DNA of 64,000 nucleotides from NCBI GenBank assembly GCA_045807125.1, contig JBJMHZ010000049.1, forward strand, positions 190,626 to 254,625. Direction: 5' to 3'. The first letter of the stretch is position 1. The number at the start of each line of letters is the position of its first letter. A model generated the notes under the pieces. The model saw only the letters and a program-made list of their open reading frames with translations. It did not search any database and was not told where the DNA came from. Positions 31,687-41,697 of the stretch are shown here, one piece after another. This DNA comes from JBJMHZ01 sp045807125 (GTDB taxonomy: Bacteria; Actinomycetota; Actinomycetes; JAWWOL01). Made by a program: the position numbers and the translations under genes.

Positions 31687-32846
31687 TGAACGTTCTCTAC
31701 TACCTCGACCCGGCGGACGGGCTGCGCGGGTGGCTCGCGTACGACGGCAGGGACAGCCGGCTCGCCGCGGGCGGCTGCCGGGTGCAGCGCGGCCTCACCG
31801 TCGCCGAGCTCGGCGTGCTCGCCGGTCGCATGACCATCAAGCAGCGGGTGCTGGGCATCAACGTCGACGGCGCCAAGTGCGGCATCGACTACGACCCCAG
31901 GTCGGCCGGCAAGGCCGACGCGCTCGCGCGGTTCCTGTCCTTCCTCCGGGACGAGCTCTGCACCCGCTTCAGCATGGGCTCGGACATGGGCACCGAGTGG
32001 AACGAGCTCCAGGGCATCGCGGCCGGCGTCGGCATCCCGTCGGTGAAGTACGCCATCAAGACCGCGCAGGGCCTCACCGACGACGAGTTCTTCACCCGCA
32101 TGGCGCGCCTCGACGACCGGGTGGGCCTGCTGACGCTGAGCCAGCGCCGGGCCGGGCACGCGCTCGGCCACGCCGCCATCGGCGCAGCGCGGGCCGCCGA
32201 CGTGGCGGGTGACGTCACCTGCGCGCTGCAGGGCTTCGGCACGCTCGGCCGGGCCGCCGCGTGCAGCCTGCTCGAGGAGGGCGTGCGGCTGACCGCGATC
32301 GCCGACGAGCACGGCTGCATCGCCGACCCGGCAGGGCTGGACGTCGCGCGCATGCTGGCCAGCCCGTTGCGCATGCCCGTGCCGCAGATCGACGTGCCCG
32401 GTCAGCGGCTGTCGTCGTCCGCGCTGCTCGACCTGCCGGCCGACGTGCTCGTGCTGGCCGCCGGTGCCGACGCGATGAGCGAGGCGGCGGCCGCCGATCC
32501 GCAGTTCGCCGCGGTCGTGGTGGGCGCGAACTGCGGCCTGTCCGAGGCCGTCGAGGACGTCCTGCACCGGCGCGGCGTCCTCGTCGTCCCCGACTTCATC
32601 GGCGGCATCGGCGGGTCCGCGTCGATGGAGGCGCTCTTCGGCCCGTCGCGCCCGCCGAGCGCCCAGCAGGTGCTGGACAACCTGGCGCACCTGATGCGCG
32701 AGCTGGTCGACGACATCGCCGCGACGTCGAAGCGCACCGGTACGACGCCTCGCGAGGTGGGCCTGCACCTCGCCTCCACGGCCACGGTGGACGTCGAGGC
32801 GCCGCCGTACGGCCAGTGTCGCTATCTCGCCACGAGCGTGGACTAG
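31686..32846 (+). CDS. Glu/Leu/Phe/Val dehydrogenase family protein
   Basis: A 386-residue NAD(P)-dependent amino-acid dehydrogenase. The substrate domain has RMTIKQRVLGINVDGAKCG (lysine region) and FSMGSDMGTEWNEL (catalytic Asp). The nucleotide domain has CALQGFGTLGRAA (GxGxxG) near 180. The glycine-rich GGAK loop of leucine dehydrogenases is altered to VDGAK. ATG at 31686 overlaps the previous stop by one base (TGATG). It probably interconverts a 2-oxo acid and an amino acid in the same pathway as the ThDP and CBS-like enzymes. Amino-acid specificity is not readable. Confidence 0.83.
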   Translation: MNVLYYLDPADGLRGWLAYDGRDSRLAAGGCRVQRGLTVAELGVLAGRMTIKQRVLGINVDGAKCGIDYDPRSAGKADALARFLSFLRDELCTRFSMGSDMGTEWNELQGIAAGVGIPSVKYAIKTAQGLTDDEFFTRMARLDDRVGLLTLSQRRAGHALGHAAIGAARAADVAGDVTCALQGFGTLGRAAACSLLEEGVRLTAIADEHGCIADPAGLDVARMLASPLRMPVPQIDVPGQRLSSSALLDLPADVLVLAAGADAMSEAAAADPQFAAVVVGANCGLSEAVEDVLHRRGVLVVPDFIGGIGGSASMEALFGPSRPPSAQQVLDNLAHLMRELVDDIAATSKRTGTTPREVGLHLASTATVDVEAPPYGQCRYLATSVD

Positions 32847-32876
32847 CCGGCCTCGGGTCGTGCTGAAGGGGGAACC

Positions 32877-34307
32877 ATGAGCGCCAACGTGAACGAGGAC
32901 AGTCCCGCCGACGAGTGCCGGCACGAGCGCGGGCACATCACCGACTCGCGGTTCTTCGGCAACCGCTACGCGACGCCGGCGAGCCGGCGCATCTTCTGCG
33001 ACACCTGCCGCAAGCAGCGGTGGCTCGACGTCGAGACGGCGCTGGCGCTGGCGCAGGCCGAGCTCGGCATCATCCCGCAGGAGACGGCCGACTGCATCGC
33101 CGCCTCCGCGCATCTCGAGCTCATCGACCTCGACGCCGTGCAGGCCGAGATCGACCGGTCGGGTCACTCGCTGGTCGGGCTGCTGCGCGTCCTGGAGCGC
33201 GCCTGCGGGCACGACGGAGCGGGGCAGTTCATCCACTACGGCGCGACCACGCAGGACATCCAGGACACCGCGCAGTCGCTGGAGATGCGCGACGTGCTCG
33301 ACGAGCTGCAGCCGCTGCTCGAGGACATCACGGTGCGGCTCACCGACCTCGCCGAGCAGCACGGCGAGACGGTCGCCCTCGGCCGTACGCATGCTCAGCC
33401 GGCGCTGCCGATCGGCTTCGGCCTGAAGCTGGCGAGCTGGGTCGACGAGCTGCTGCGCCACGGCGAGCGGATCGACCAGGTGCGCGAGCGCGTGCTGGTG
33501 GCCCAGCTGTTCGGCGGCTCGGGGACGATGGCCGGCTTCGGCGACCAGGGGCCGGAGCTGCTGGAGCGCTTCGCTGCCCGGCTGGGCCTGTCCGTACCGA
33601 CCGTCGGCTGGCACGTGGCCCGCGACCGGGTGGTGGAGTTCGTCAGCCTGCTCGCAATGGTCACCGGGACGCTGGCGCGGATCGCCGACGAGATCCGCAT
33701 CCTGAGCCGGCCGGAGTTCGGCGAGGTCGAGGAGGCCTGGCGGCCGGGCAAGGTCGGCAGCAGCACGATGCCGCACAAGCGCAACCCGGAGCGCTGCGAG
33801 CAGGTCGTCGTCATGGCGCGGCTGACCGCCGCGCAGGTCGGCGCCGCGCTGGCCGCCATGATCGGCGACCACGAGCGCGACTCGCGGTCGCTGCGCATCG
33901 AGTGGGCCTGCGTCCCCGACACCGCGCACTACTGCCTCGCGGCGTGCGAGATGGTGCTGGAGAGCGTCACCGGGCTCACCGTGCACACCGAGCGGCTGCG
34001 GCGCAACGTCGAGGTCGTGACCGACCAGGTGATGTCCGAGCGGCTCATGATGGTGCTCGGCGAGCAGCTCGGGAAGCAGCGCGCGCACGAGATCGTGTAC
34101 GAGCTGACGCAGGAGGCGTACCAGCGCGGCGTGCCGGTGCGGCAGCTGCTCGCCCAGCGCGCCGAGCTCGACGGGTCGCTCTCGCCGGCCGCGCTCGAGG
34201 CCGTGTTCGACCCGACGAGCTACCTGGGCTCGTCGGCCGTGCTCACGGCGCGGGTGGTGAGCGAGTCGCGCAAGCGGCTCGGCACCGAGACGCACCAGCC
34301 GGCCTGA
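32877..34307 (+). CDS. Fumarase/aspartase-superfamily lyase (adenylosuccinate-lyase-like)
   Basis: A 476-residue lyase. The signature GSSTMPHKRNPE near 294-305 carries the mobile-loop catalytic serine; RTHAQPALPIGF and HYGATTQDIQDT are the other two conserved regions. It fits adenylosuccinate lyase and its relatives, including nitrosuccinate lyases (CreD type) and carboxymuconate cycloisomerases. An extended N-terminus has two cysteines (FCDTCRKQ). No CreE-type monooxygenase is seen in the window, so a nitrite pathway is unproven. ATG at 32877 with AAGGGGGAA upstream, 30 bp after the dehydrogenase. Last gene before a strong terminator. A housekeeping purB role is less likely given the neighbours. 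Confidence 0.8.
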   Translation: MSANVNEDSPADECRHERGHITDSRFFGNRYATPASRRIFCDTCRKQRWLDVETALALAQAELGIIPQETADCIAASAHLELIDLDAVQAEIDRSGHSLVGLLRVLERACGHDGAGQFIHYGATTQDIQDTAQSLEMRDVLDELQPLLEDITVRLTDLAEQHGETVALGRTHAQPALPIGFGLKLASWVDELLRHGERIDQVRERVLVAQLFGGSGTMAGFGDQGPELLERFAARLGLSVPTVGWHVARDRVVEFVSLLAMVTGTLARIADEIRILSRPEFGEVEEAWRPGKVGSSTMPHKRNPERCEQVVVMARLTAAQVGAALAAMIGDHERDSRSLRIEWACVPDTAHYCLAACEMVLESVTGLTVHTERLRRNVEVVTDQVMSERLMMVLGEQLGKQRAHEIVYELTQEAYQRGVPVRQLLAQRAELDGSLSPAALEAVFDPTSYLGSSAVLTARVVSESRKRLGTETHQPA

Positions 34308-34324
34308 CGGCCAGCCCCTGGACT

Positions 34325-34363
34325 CCCGCGGCCGACCGGACCGGGTCCCCGGTCGGCCGCGGG
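34325..34363 (+). terminator. Strong terminator ending the right-hand biosynthetic operon
   Basis: Perfect 15-nt inverted arms (34325-34339 and 34349-34363) with a 9-nt loop, 17 bp after the lyase stop. It probably marks the end of the 26143-34307 operon. Confidence 0.85.
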
Positions 34364-34390
34364 TCCCATCCGCAACCCGAGGGGAGCAGC

Positions 34391-35140
34391 GTGGATCGGC
34401 TCACCGTCGTGTCCGGCGGCGGCACCGGGATCGGGCGGGCGGTGGCCGCGGTCCTCGCCGCCGAGGGCGCCGACGTGGTCATCATCGGCCGGCGGCCCGA
34501 CCGGCTGGCGGCGACCGCCGTCGAGCTCAACGAGACGGTCGGCGCCGATCGCGTCCGGCCGGTGCGCGCCGACCTCGCCGAGCCGGCCGAGGTCGAGCGG
34601 GCCGTCCGCGACATAACCGGCGGCGGCCGTCAGGTCGACGCGCTCGTCAACAACGCCGGGGGAAACGTCTGCCCGTTTCCCGCGGTCGACCTCGCCGGCG
34701 TCCGCCGCGACTGGCTGGCCAACGTCACCGGCAACGTGCTGCCCACCGTGCTGCTCACCGCCGCGCTGCTGCCGGCCCTGCGCCGCCCTGGGGGGCGGAT
34801 CGTCACCGTGACCTCGATCGCGGCGTTCCGCGGGCCGGCGAGCTACGGCGGGGCCAAGGCTGCCCTGCACCCCTGGTCGGCCGAGCTGGCCCTGCGGCTG
34901 GCCCCCGAGGGCATCACGGTCAACGTGGTGGCGCCCGGCTACGTGCCGGAGACCGAGTTCTACGGCGAGCGGATGTCGCCGGAGTTCCACGCCGGCCGGG
35001 TCGCGGCGGTGCCGATGGGCCGGGCCGGCCTCGCGGACGAGATCGCCGCGACCGTGGCCCATCTCGCCGGGCCGGCCGCCGGCTTCCTCACCGGCCAGAT
35101 CGTCCAGATCAACGGCGGCGCGCTGCTCGGCAGGGGCTGA
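34391..35140 (+). CDS. Short-chain dehydrogenase/reductase
   Basis: A 249-residue classical SDR. The nucleotide loop is GGGTGIGRAV, NNAGG follows near 92, then VTSIAAF (catalytic Ser) and YGGAK (catalytic Tyr/Lys), ending NGGALLGRG. Beta-2 carries an Arg pair (GRRPDR), which favours NADPH. GTG at 34391 with GGGGAGC upstream. It lies beyond the terminator at 34325, so it is a separate unit at the edge of the cluster. Substrate unknown. Confidence 0.88.
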   Translation: MDRLTVVSGGGTGIGRAVAAVLAAEGADVVIIGRRPDRLAATAVELNETVGADRVRPVRADLAEPAEVERAVRDITGGGRQVDALVNNAGGNVCPFPAVDLAGVRRDWLANVTGNVLPTVLLTAALLPALRRPGGRIVTVTSIAAFRGPASYGGAKAALHPWSAELALRLAPEGITVNVVAPGYVPETEFYGERMSPEFHAGRVAAVPMGRAGLADEIAATVAHLAGPAAGFLTGQIVQINGGALLGRG

Positions 35141-35164
35141 GCGGCGCCGCCTCGGCTCGCCGGC

Positions 35165-35400
35165 TCAGCCGGTGCTCCGTGCACGTCGCCGTTGGCCGGG
35201 GAGCTCCACCGCTGGGCGCCGGTCGTGGGGTCGAACGCCCGCAGGAAGCCACCGCCGCCGCGCCCCCGCGCGCGGCGCCGTCGATGGTGGTGAACGTGCC
35301 GCCGAGGTAGACCGTGGTGGCGGTGACGTCGATCGCCGTGACGTTGGTGAAGTCCACCGGCTGGTCATCCGCCACCACGGCGGCAGCCGTCGATGGGAGG
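35165..35400 (-). pseudogene. Remnant of a beta-propeller/delta-60-repeat protein
   Basis: On the minus strand one frame reads TAIDVTATTVYLGGTFTTIDG, and a second frame continues GGGFLRAFDPTTGAQRWSS. Joined, they match one repeat of proteins with the pattern YLGGxFTxIxGxxRxxLAAxDxxTGxxxxW. The frame break falls in a GC-rich run near 35255-35275 and no start, signal peptide or further repeats are present. It is a decayed fragment in the 334-bp space between the SDR and the next small gene; nothing else is seen there. Confidence 0.6.
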
Positions 35401-35474
35401 ATCGCCGCCGGGACGGGGATGGCGGCCGGGCGAGCCGGCTCCCGCGGTCACCCCGCTGCCCGTGGGGAGGTCCC

Positions 35475-35687
35475 ATGCCCGTCACCGACGTGAGCCGCAC
35501 CCGGGATGAGCTGCGCCGGGTGGCCCAGCGGCTCGTCGCCGCCCACGGACCGGACGTGCCGGCCGGTCGCGTGCTGCGGTGCGTCGCGCGGTGCGCCGAC
35601 GAGCTCGTGACGGCGCTGGGCCTCACCCCGGCCTTGCCGGCCGCGGTGGAGCGCCTCGCCGCGGGGCGGCTGCGCCAGCCGGGCTGA
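35475..35687 (+). CDS. Small three-helix protein of unknown function (70 aa)
   Basis: A 70-residue protein starting MPVTDVSRTRDELRRVAQRL. It looks like a small helical domain (RTRDELRRVAQRLVA, VLRCVARCADELVTAL, AAVERLAAGRL) with two cysteines. ATG at 35475 with GGGGAGG 4 bp upstream, a convincing ribosome site. The pattern resembles the DUF3562-like small helical domain, but I am not certain. It is convergent with hsp20 across a hairpin. Confidence 0.5.
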   Translation: MPVTDVSRTRDELRRVAQRLVAAHGPDVPAGRVLRCVARCADELVTALGLTPALPAAVERLAAGRLRQPG

Positions 35688-35703
35688 CCGGCCGGGACGC
35701 GAA

Positions 35704-35734
35704 GGGCCGGGCGCCCACGCATGGCCCCCGGCCC
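35704..35734. terminator. Bidirectional hairpin between the small gene and hsp20
   Basis: Perfect 8-nt arms (35704-35711 and 35727-35734) lie between two convergent genes and can serve either transcript. Confidence 0.6.
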
Positions 35735-35750
35735 CCGCCCGGCTGCGGCG

Positions 35751-36260
35751 TCAGCCGATGATCTGCCTGGCCTTGGCGCCCTCCGCGCCGCTCTCGATGC
35801 CGGTTTCCGCGCCGGTCTCCGTGCCGGCTCGGCCCCGCTGCAGCTCGATGCGGCGCGGCTTGGCGTGCTCGGCCATCGGGACGCGCAGGCTCAGCACCCC
35901 GTCGTCGAAGCGGGCCTCGATGCGGTCGACGTCGAGCACGTCGGGCAGGGTGAGCTGCCGCCGCATCGTGCCGTAGAGGCGGCTGCGCACGAAGACGACG
36001 TCGCCCTCCTGCTCGTCGGGCTCGCGGGTCGCCTCGATGGTCAGCGTGCGGCCGTCGACCGTCACGTCGACCTTGTCGCCGGGCACCCCCGGCAGGTCCA
36101 GCCGGACCACCAGGTGGTCGCCACGGCGCAGCACCTCCATCGGCATCGCCGCGCCGGCGCCGCGCACCGCCTCGACGCTGCCGAGCAGCCGCTGACTGAG
36201 CCGGTCGAAGTCGGCGAGGAACGGGTCAAGGCCGAGCACCGAGTCCATCAGCGCCATCAT
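35751..36260 (-). CDS. Hsp20/alpha-crystallin small heat-shock protein
   Basis: A 169-residue chaperone. The N-terminal arm has LMDSVLGLDPFLADFDRL; the alpha-crystallin domain runs from PMEVLRRGDHLVVRLDLPG to DDGVLSLRVPMAE; the tail is Glu/Thr/Gly-rich. The C-terminal I-x-I-like motif is degenerate. ATG at 36260 with GGAGG 3 bp upstream, or the next ATG at 36257 with better spacing. It is divergent from an HspR/MerR-like regulator and has two TGCAAGT repeats in its promoter region, so heat-type control by that regulator is likely. Confidence 0.9.
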   Translation of the reverse strand: MMALMDSVLGLDPFLADFDRLSQRLLGSVEAVRGAGAAMPMEVLRRGDHLVVRLDLPGVPGDKVDVTVDGRTLTIEATREPDEQEGDVVFVRSRLYGTMRRQLTLPDVLDVDRIEARFDDGVLSLRVPMAEHAKPRRIELQRGRAGTETGAETGIESGAEGAKARQIIG

Positions 36261-36328
36261 GCACCTCCGAGAAGCGTGTCGTTCCGGACCGGACGGCGCT
36301 CCGGTCCGCACGTTCGTTATAGCAAAGC

Positions 36329-36347
36329 TGCAAGTGAAGTTGCAAGT
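36329..36347. promoter_or_regulatory. Paired TGCAAGT repeats upstream of hsp20
   Basis: TGCAAGT occurs at 36329-36335 and 36341-36347, 12 bp apart, in a local AT-richer stretch that includes TTATAGC. On the minus strand these read ACTTGCA, close to one half of the HspR site (CTTGAGT/ACTCAAG). Possible operator for hsp20. Confidence 0.4.
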
Positions 36348-36448
36348 CGTAAGTGTCGCCAAACCCGTGCAGGAACGATGATCGACGCAGTGCCGGCGGT
36401 CAGGCGCTTGCGCGGGGGGGCAGGGAACCTCACAATGGGGATGGAGCT

Positions 36449-36504
36449 ATTCAGGCTGTTCCGATGCATTCAGGCTGTTCCGATGTATTCAGGCTGTTCC
36501 GATG
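36449..36504 (+). repeat. Three 19-bp direct repeats before the hspR-like gene
   Basis: The 18-mer ATTCAGGCTGTTCCGATG starts at 36449, 36468 and 36487, each followed by a pyrimidine, giving an exact 19-bp period. The array ends 21 bp before the ATG at 36526, between the promoter region and the ribosome site. Confidence 0.85.
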
Positions 36505-36525
36505 CCCTGTCGGGAGGTGACCGCG

Positions 36526-36837
36526 ATGCGCCGGCTGCCCTTCGACGACCCGGCCGCACCGCTGTTCACGGTGGGGCAGGTCGCCGGCATGCTGGCCGTG
36601 CAGCCCGCGTTCCTGCGCCGGCTCGACCAGCACGAGATCGTCCGGCCCAGCCGCTCGGGCGGTGGCCAGCGGCGCTACAGCCGCGAGCAGATCGACCAGG
36701 TGGCCGAGGTCTGCTCGCTCGTCGGCGAGGGGCTCACCCTCGCCGGGATCCGCCGGGTCTTCGCGCTGCAGGCGCGGGTCGCCGAGCTCGAGGCCGAGCT
36801 CGACCGCCAGCGGGCCAGGCAGCGGCCGGGCCGCTGA
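36526..36837 (+). CDS. MerR-family regulator, HspR-like
   Basis: A 103-residue protein. A winged helix-turn-helix starts LFTVGQVAGMLAVQPAFLRRLDQHEIVRPSR (given here in overlapping pieces: LFTVGQVAGML, FLRRLDQHEIV), then GGQRRYSREQID and a coiled coil LQARVAELEAELDRQRAR. This is the HspR form of MerR proteins, without an effector domain. ATG at 36526 has GGGAGG 9 bp upstream; an ATG at 36502 lies inside the third 19-bp repeat and is less likely. Divergent from hsp20, which it probably represses. Confidence 0.85.
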   Translation: MRRLPFDDPAAPLFTVGQVAGMLAVQPAFLRRLDQHEIVRPSRSGGGQRRYSREQIDQVAEVCSLVGEGLTLAGIRRVFALQARVAELEAELDRQRARQRPGR

Positions 36838-36861
36838 GCCGGCCGAGCCCGGGGGGAGGGG

Positions 36862-37167
36862 TCAGCCCCCTGCGCCCGACTCCGCGATGACCGCCTCGAC
36901 CGCCCTCGCGAGCCGTACGTCCAGCTCGGTCACGGCATCGCCGGCGGAGTGCGTCGAGCAGGCGAGCCGCACGGTGCGCCATCGGATGTCGATGTCGGGG
37001 TGATGGTCGAGCTCCTCGGCCACGTCGGCGATCCGCCGCACCAGCTCGATGGCGGCGGGGAACGACGGCGCGGTCACCTCCCGGTGCAGCCCGGTGCGGT
37101 CACCGGTCCAGCTGCCGAGCTCGTGCAGGGTGGCGTCGAGCGCCCGGTCGTCCAAGGGTTCCGGCAT
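36862..37167 (-). CDS. Pterin-4-alpha-carbinolamine dehydratase
   Basis: A 101-residue protein with the PCD fold. The active-site signature EELDHHPDIDIRWRTVRL contains the paired histidines and the following Asp/Trp, and TAPSFPAAIELV precedes it. It dehydrates 4a-hydroxytetrahydropterin. It is convergent with the hspR-like gene and divergent from the NUDIX gene. Length and motif are complete. Confidence 0.9.
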   Translation of the reverse strand: MPEPLDDRALDATLHELGSWTGDRTGLHREVTAPSFPAAIELVRRIADVAEELDHHPDIDIRWRTVRLACSTHSAGDAVTELDVRLARAVEAVIAESGAGG

Positions 37168-37184
37168 GCCGTCATGATGCCTGC

Positions 37185-37616
37185 GTGAGCGAGGAAGGGG
37201 CAGCCCCGGCGGCCGATCGGGGTGCCGGGCCGGTGCTGGTGGTCGGCGCGGCGATCGTGCGGGGCGGCCGGGTGCTCGCCGCGCAGCGCGACGCTCCGCC
37301 GCGCCTGGCCGGCTTCTGGGAGCTGCCCGGCGGCAAGGTCGAGCCGGGGGAGGGCGACCGCGCCGCGCTGGTCCGCGAGTGCAGGGAGGAGCTCGACGTC
37401 GACGTACGGGTCGGCGACCGGCTCGCTGCCGACGTGCCGATCGGCGCGACGGCGACGCTTCGGGTCTTCACCGCGAGCATCGCGCGGGGCGCCCCCGTCG
37501 CGCTCGAGCACCGCGACCTGCGCTGGCTGGCCGCCGAGGAGATCGATTCGGTGCGCTGGCTGCCGACCAACGCGCCGCTGCTGCCGGCCCTGCGGGCCCT
37601 GCTCGCCGGCGGTTGA
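37185..37616 (+). CDS. NUDIX hydrolase, MutT/8-oxo-dGTP diphosphatase-like
   Basis: A 143-residue NUDIX protein. The box GGKVEPGEGDRAALVRECREELDV (GX5EX7REUXEEXGU type; read here in pieces GGKVEPGEGD and RECREELDV) is intact, preceded by FWELPGGK as in MutT. The end has the WLPTNAPLLP segment common to actinobacterial MutT proteins. GTG at 37185 with CATGAT 6 bp before it suggests a leaderless mRNA. It removes oxidised nucleotides. Confidence 0.9.
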   Translation: MSEEGAAPAADRGAGPVLVVGAAIVRGGRVLAAQRDAPPRLAGFWELPGGKVEPGEGDRAALVRECREELDVDVRVGDRLAADVPIGATATLRVFTASIARGAPVALEHRDLRWLAAEEIDSVRWLPTNAPLLPALRALLAGG

Positions 37617-37641
37617 CCGGCCGGCCGCGGCCTCGAGCCGG

Positions 37642-38244
37642 TCAGCGCTGGCGGCCGCCGGCGACGTCGCGCATCCGGTCGAGCACGGCGACGCCCTTCG
37701 CGAGCAGCTTGCCGACGCCGGTCGTGGCCGGCGGCGCGTGCGGGTGCGGCCTGGTCGGCACCGTGCGCATGGCCCGCTCCAGCTGGGCGCCGAGCTCGAG
37801 CAGCTGCTCGCGGCTCAGGGCGGCCTCGATGGCGGGGAAGATCTCGGTCTCCTCCATGAGCACGTGCTGGCGCACGTCGGCGATCAGCTCGCGCAGCCCG
37901 GCGTCGAAATCGACGTTGTCCGGCGACATCCGGTCGATCCGGTTGGTGACCGCCTCGGCCTCCTTGTGCTGGCGCACGGCGGTGCCGACGAGCGCCCCGC
38001 CACGCGCGGCATGCTCGGCCACGGCCGGGTAGAAGCACGCCTCCTCGATGTTCGAGTGCCGCATCAGCCGGTTGACGACCTGGTCGACGAGCTCGCGCCG
38101 CTCGGTGAGGTAGGACTGCGCCGAGCCCTGCGCGGCCGGCTGGAGCCGCTCCAGGCGGCCGAAGAGCTCCTCGACCTCCCGGTGCTGGGCGCGCAGCAGG
38201 GCGATGGCGTCGACGGGACCGGTCGAGCCTTGGCTGTCGGGCAT
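37642..38244 (-). CDS. Hemerythrin (HHE) domain protein
   Basis: A 200-residue four-helix bundle. Iron ligands are in LRAQHREVEELF, RLMRHSNIEEACFYP, VRQHKEAE and VRQHVLMEETEIFP, the normal H...HxxxE...H...HxxxE set. The tail is basic. ATG at 38244 with GGAGG 6 bp upstream. Such proteins sense or store oxygen, NO or iron. Convergent with the NUDIX gene; divergent from typA. Confidence 0.9.
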   Translation of the reverse strand: MPDSQGSTGPVDAIALLRAQHREVEELFGRLERLQPAAQGSAQSYLTERRELVDQVVNRLMRHSNIEEACFYPAVAEHAARGGALVGTAVRQHKEAEAVTNRIDRMSPDNVDFDAGLRELIADVRQHVLMEETEIFPAIEAALSREQLLELGAQLERAMRTVPTRPHPHAPPATTGVGKLLAKGVAVLDRMRDVAGGRQR

Positions 38245-38426
38245 CGGTGCCTCCGCGGAGCTCGGGACGGGTCGCTCACCGTGTACCCGTCGCGTGGCAG
38301 AGGCACCCCCCGGCAGCCCCGTACGATGGAGGGGCCGCGGCGCCGACCATCCGCGCGCGCCCCCCCAGCCGCCCCCGCCGTCCCCAGCCGTCTCCGCACC
38401 TCGCCGCCACGTCCGAGAGGCCCTGC

Positions 38427-40322
<1,896 letters not shown>

Positions 40323-40400
40323 CCCCGGGCGCTGACCGGGCTGCCGGTGCGCTGACCAGCGACCGCGGGGACCGGCGCGCGCACCCGTTAGATTGGCGGC

Positions 40401-41450
40401 ATGACGACCATCCCGCCGGTCGGGCCGGCCGAGGAGCGCGCCGGGCACCTGCTCGGCACCGGCGCGGAGAGCCCGGCCGAGGCTGCCGAGGCGGTGCTGG
40501 CCGATGCCGCGAGCGCGGTGGAGCCGCTGGAGCAGAGCGTCGACATGACCCCGCTCGACTTCCCGAGGCGGATGCTGCTCGTCCACGCGCACCCGGACGA
40601 CGAGACCATCAACAACGGCGCGACGATGGCCAGGTACGCGGCGCAGGGCGCGCTGGTCACGCTCGTCACCTGCACGCTCGGCGAGGAGGGCGAGGTGCTC
40701 GTCCCCCAGCTGGCCCATCTCGCGGCCGACCGCGAGGACGGGCTCGGCCAGCACCGCATCGGCGAGCTGGCGACCGCGATGGAGGCGCTGGGCGTGCGCG
40801 ACCACCGCTTCCTCGGCGGCCCCGGCCGCTGGCGCGACTCCGGGATGATGGGGACGCCGGCCAACGACCGGCCGGACTGCTTCTGGCGCGCCGACCTCGA
40901 CGAGGCGGTGCGCGAGCTGGTCGCCGTCATGCGCGAGGTGCGCCCGCAGGTGGTCGTCACGTACGACGAGAACGGCGGGTACGGCCACCCCGACCACATC
41001 CAGGCGCACCGGGTCGCGGTCGCCGCGTTCCGGGCGAGCGGCGACCCGGGCGCATGGCCAGCGGCCGGCGAGCCCTGGCAGCCGGCGAAGCTCTACTACA
41101 CCGCGCTGCCGAAGTCGGTCCTGCAGGCGGGCATCGACTACTTCCGCGAGCGGGGCGACACCAGCTTCTGGGGGCCCGACGTCGTGAGCGCCGACGACCT
41201 GGGCATCGGCGTGCCCGACGAGCTGGTGACGACGACGATCGACGGGCACGACCAGCTGGCGGCGAAGCTGTCCGCCATGCGGGCCCACGCCACCCAGATC
41301 GCGGTGGACGGACCGTTCTTCGCGCTCGCCGACGGGATCGGCCGGCCGGCGTTCGGCGTCGAGCATTACGTGCTGGCGCAGGGGGAGCGGGGCGACGCCG
41401 ACGGGCCGGACGGCCGGGAGTCGGACCTGTTCAGCGGTCTCTCAGCGTGA
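40401..41450 (+). CDS. mshB: Mycothiol biosynthesis deacetylase MshB (GlcNAc-inositol deacetylase)
   Basis: A 349-residue LmbE/PIG-L zinc deacetylase. VHAHPDDETINNG holds the metal His/Asp pair near residue 62 and GHPDHIQAHRVA the third ligand near 198. CTLGEEGEV and the C-terminal THATQI-like AHATQI segment match MshB rather than Mca. An unusual Ala/Glu-rich N-terminus of about 50 residues precedes the domain. TTAGAT at 40388-40393 lies 7 bp before the ATG, so the mRNA is probably leaderless. It removes acetyl from GlcNAc-Ins in mycothiol synthesis, marking the host as an actinobacterium. Confidence 0.93.
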   Translation: MTTIPPVGPAEERAGHLLGTGAESPAEAAEAVLADAASAVEPLEQSVDMTPLDFPRRMLLVHAHPDDETINNGATMARYAAQGALVTLVTCTLGEEGEVLVPQLAHLAADREDGLGQHRIGELATAMEALGVRDHRFLGGPGRWRDSGMMGTPANDRPDCFWRADLDEAVRELVAVMREVRPQVVVTYDENGGYGHPDHIQAHRVAVAAFRASGDPGAWPAAGEPWQPAKLYYTALPKSVLQAGIDYFRERGDTSFWGPDVVSADDLGIGVPDELVTTTIDGHDQLAAKLSAMRAHATQIAVDGPFFALADGIGRPAFGVEHYVLAQGERGDADGPDGRESDLFSGLSA

Positions 41451-41697
41451 CGGTGCCACCCGTACTGGTCGCAATGCGTGACCGTTCACCCGGACGGCCG
41501 TAGGCCACCCGGGTGATTCGGTGACGCAGGGTAGCCATCGCGGTTAACCGGCTGCCAGAATCGGGCAGCACCGAGCCGCTGGGACCGATGGCCCCGGCTG
41601 CTACCACATCGGCACCGGATCCGCCGGGCTTGAGCGCTTCTCGCGATGTCCTCGCGGCGGCGGCGAGCCGGTGGCGCCGCCTCGACTGGGGGCCGTC

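Noticed and set aside
40332..40357. Two CTGACC motifs upstream of mshB
   Set aside because: Their spacing is 20 bp, not 11 or 22, and they do not face a gene start; not counted in the GTCAG regulon.
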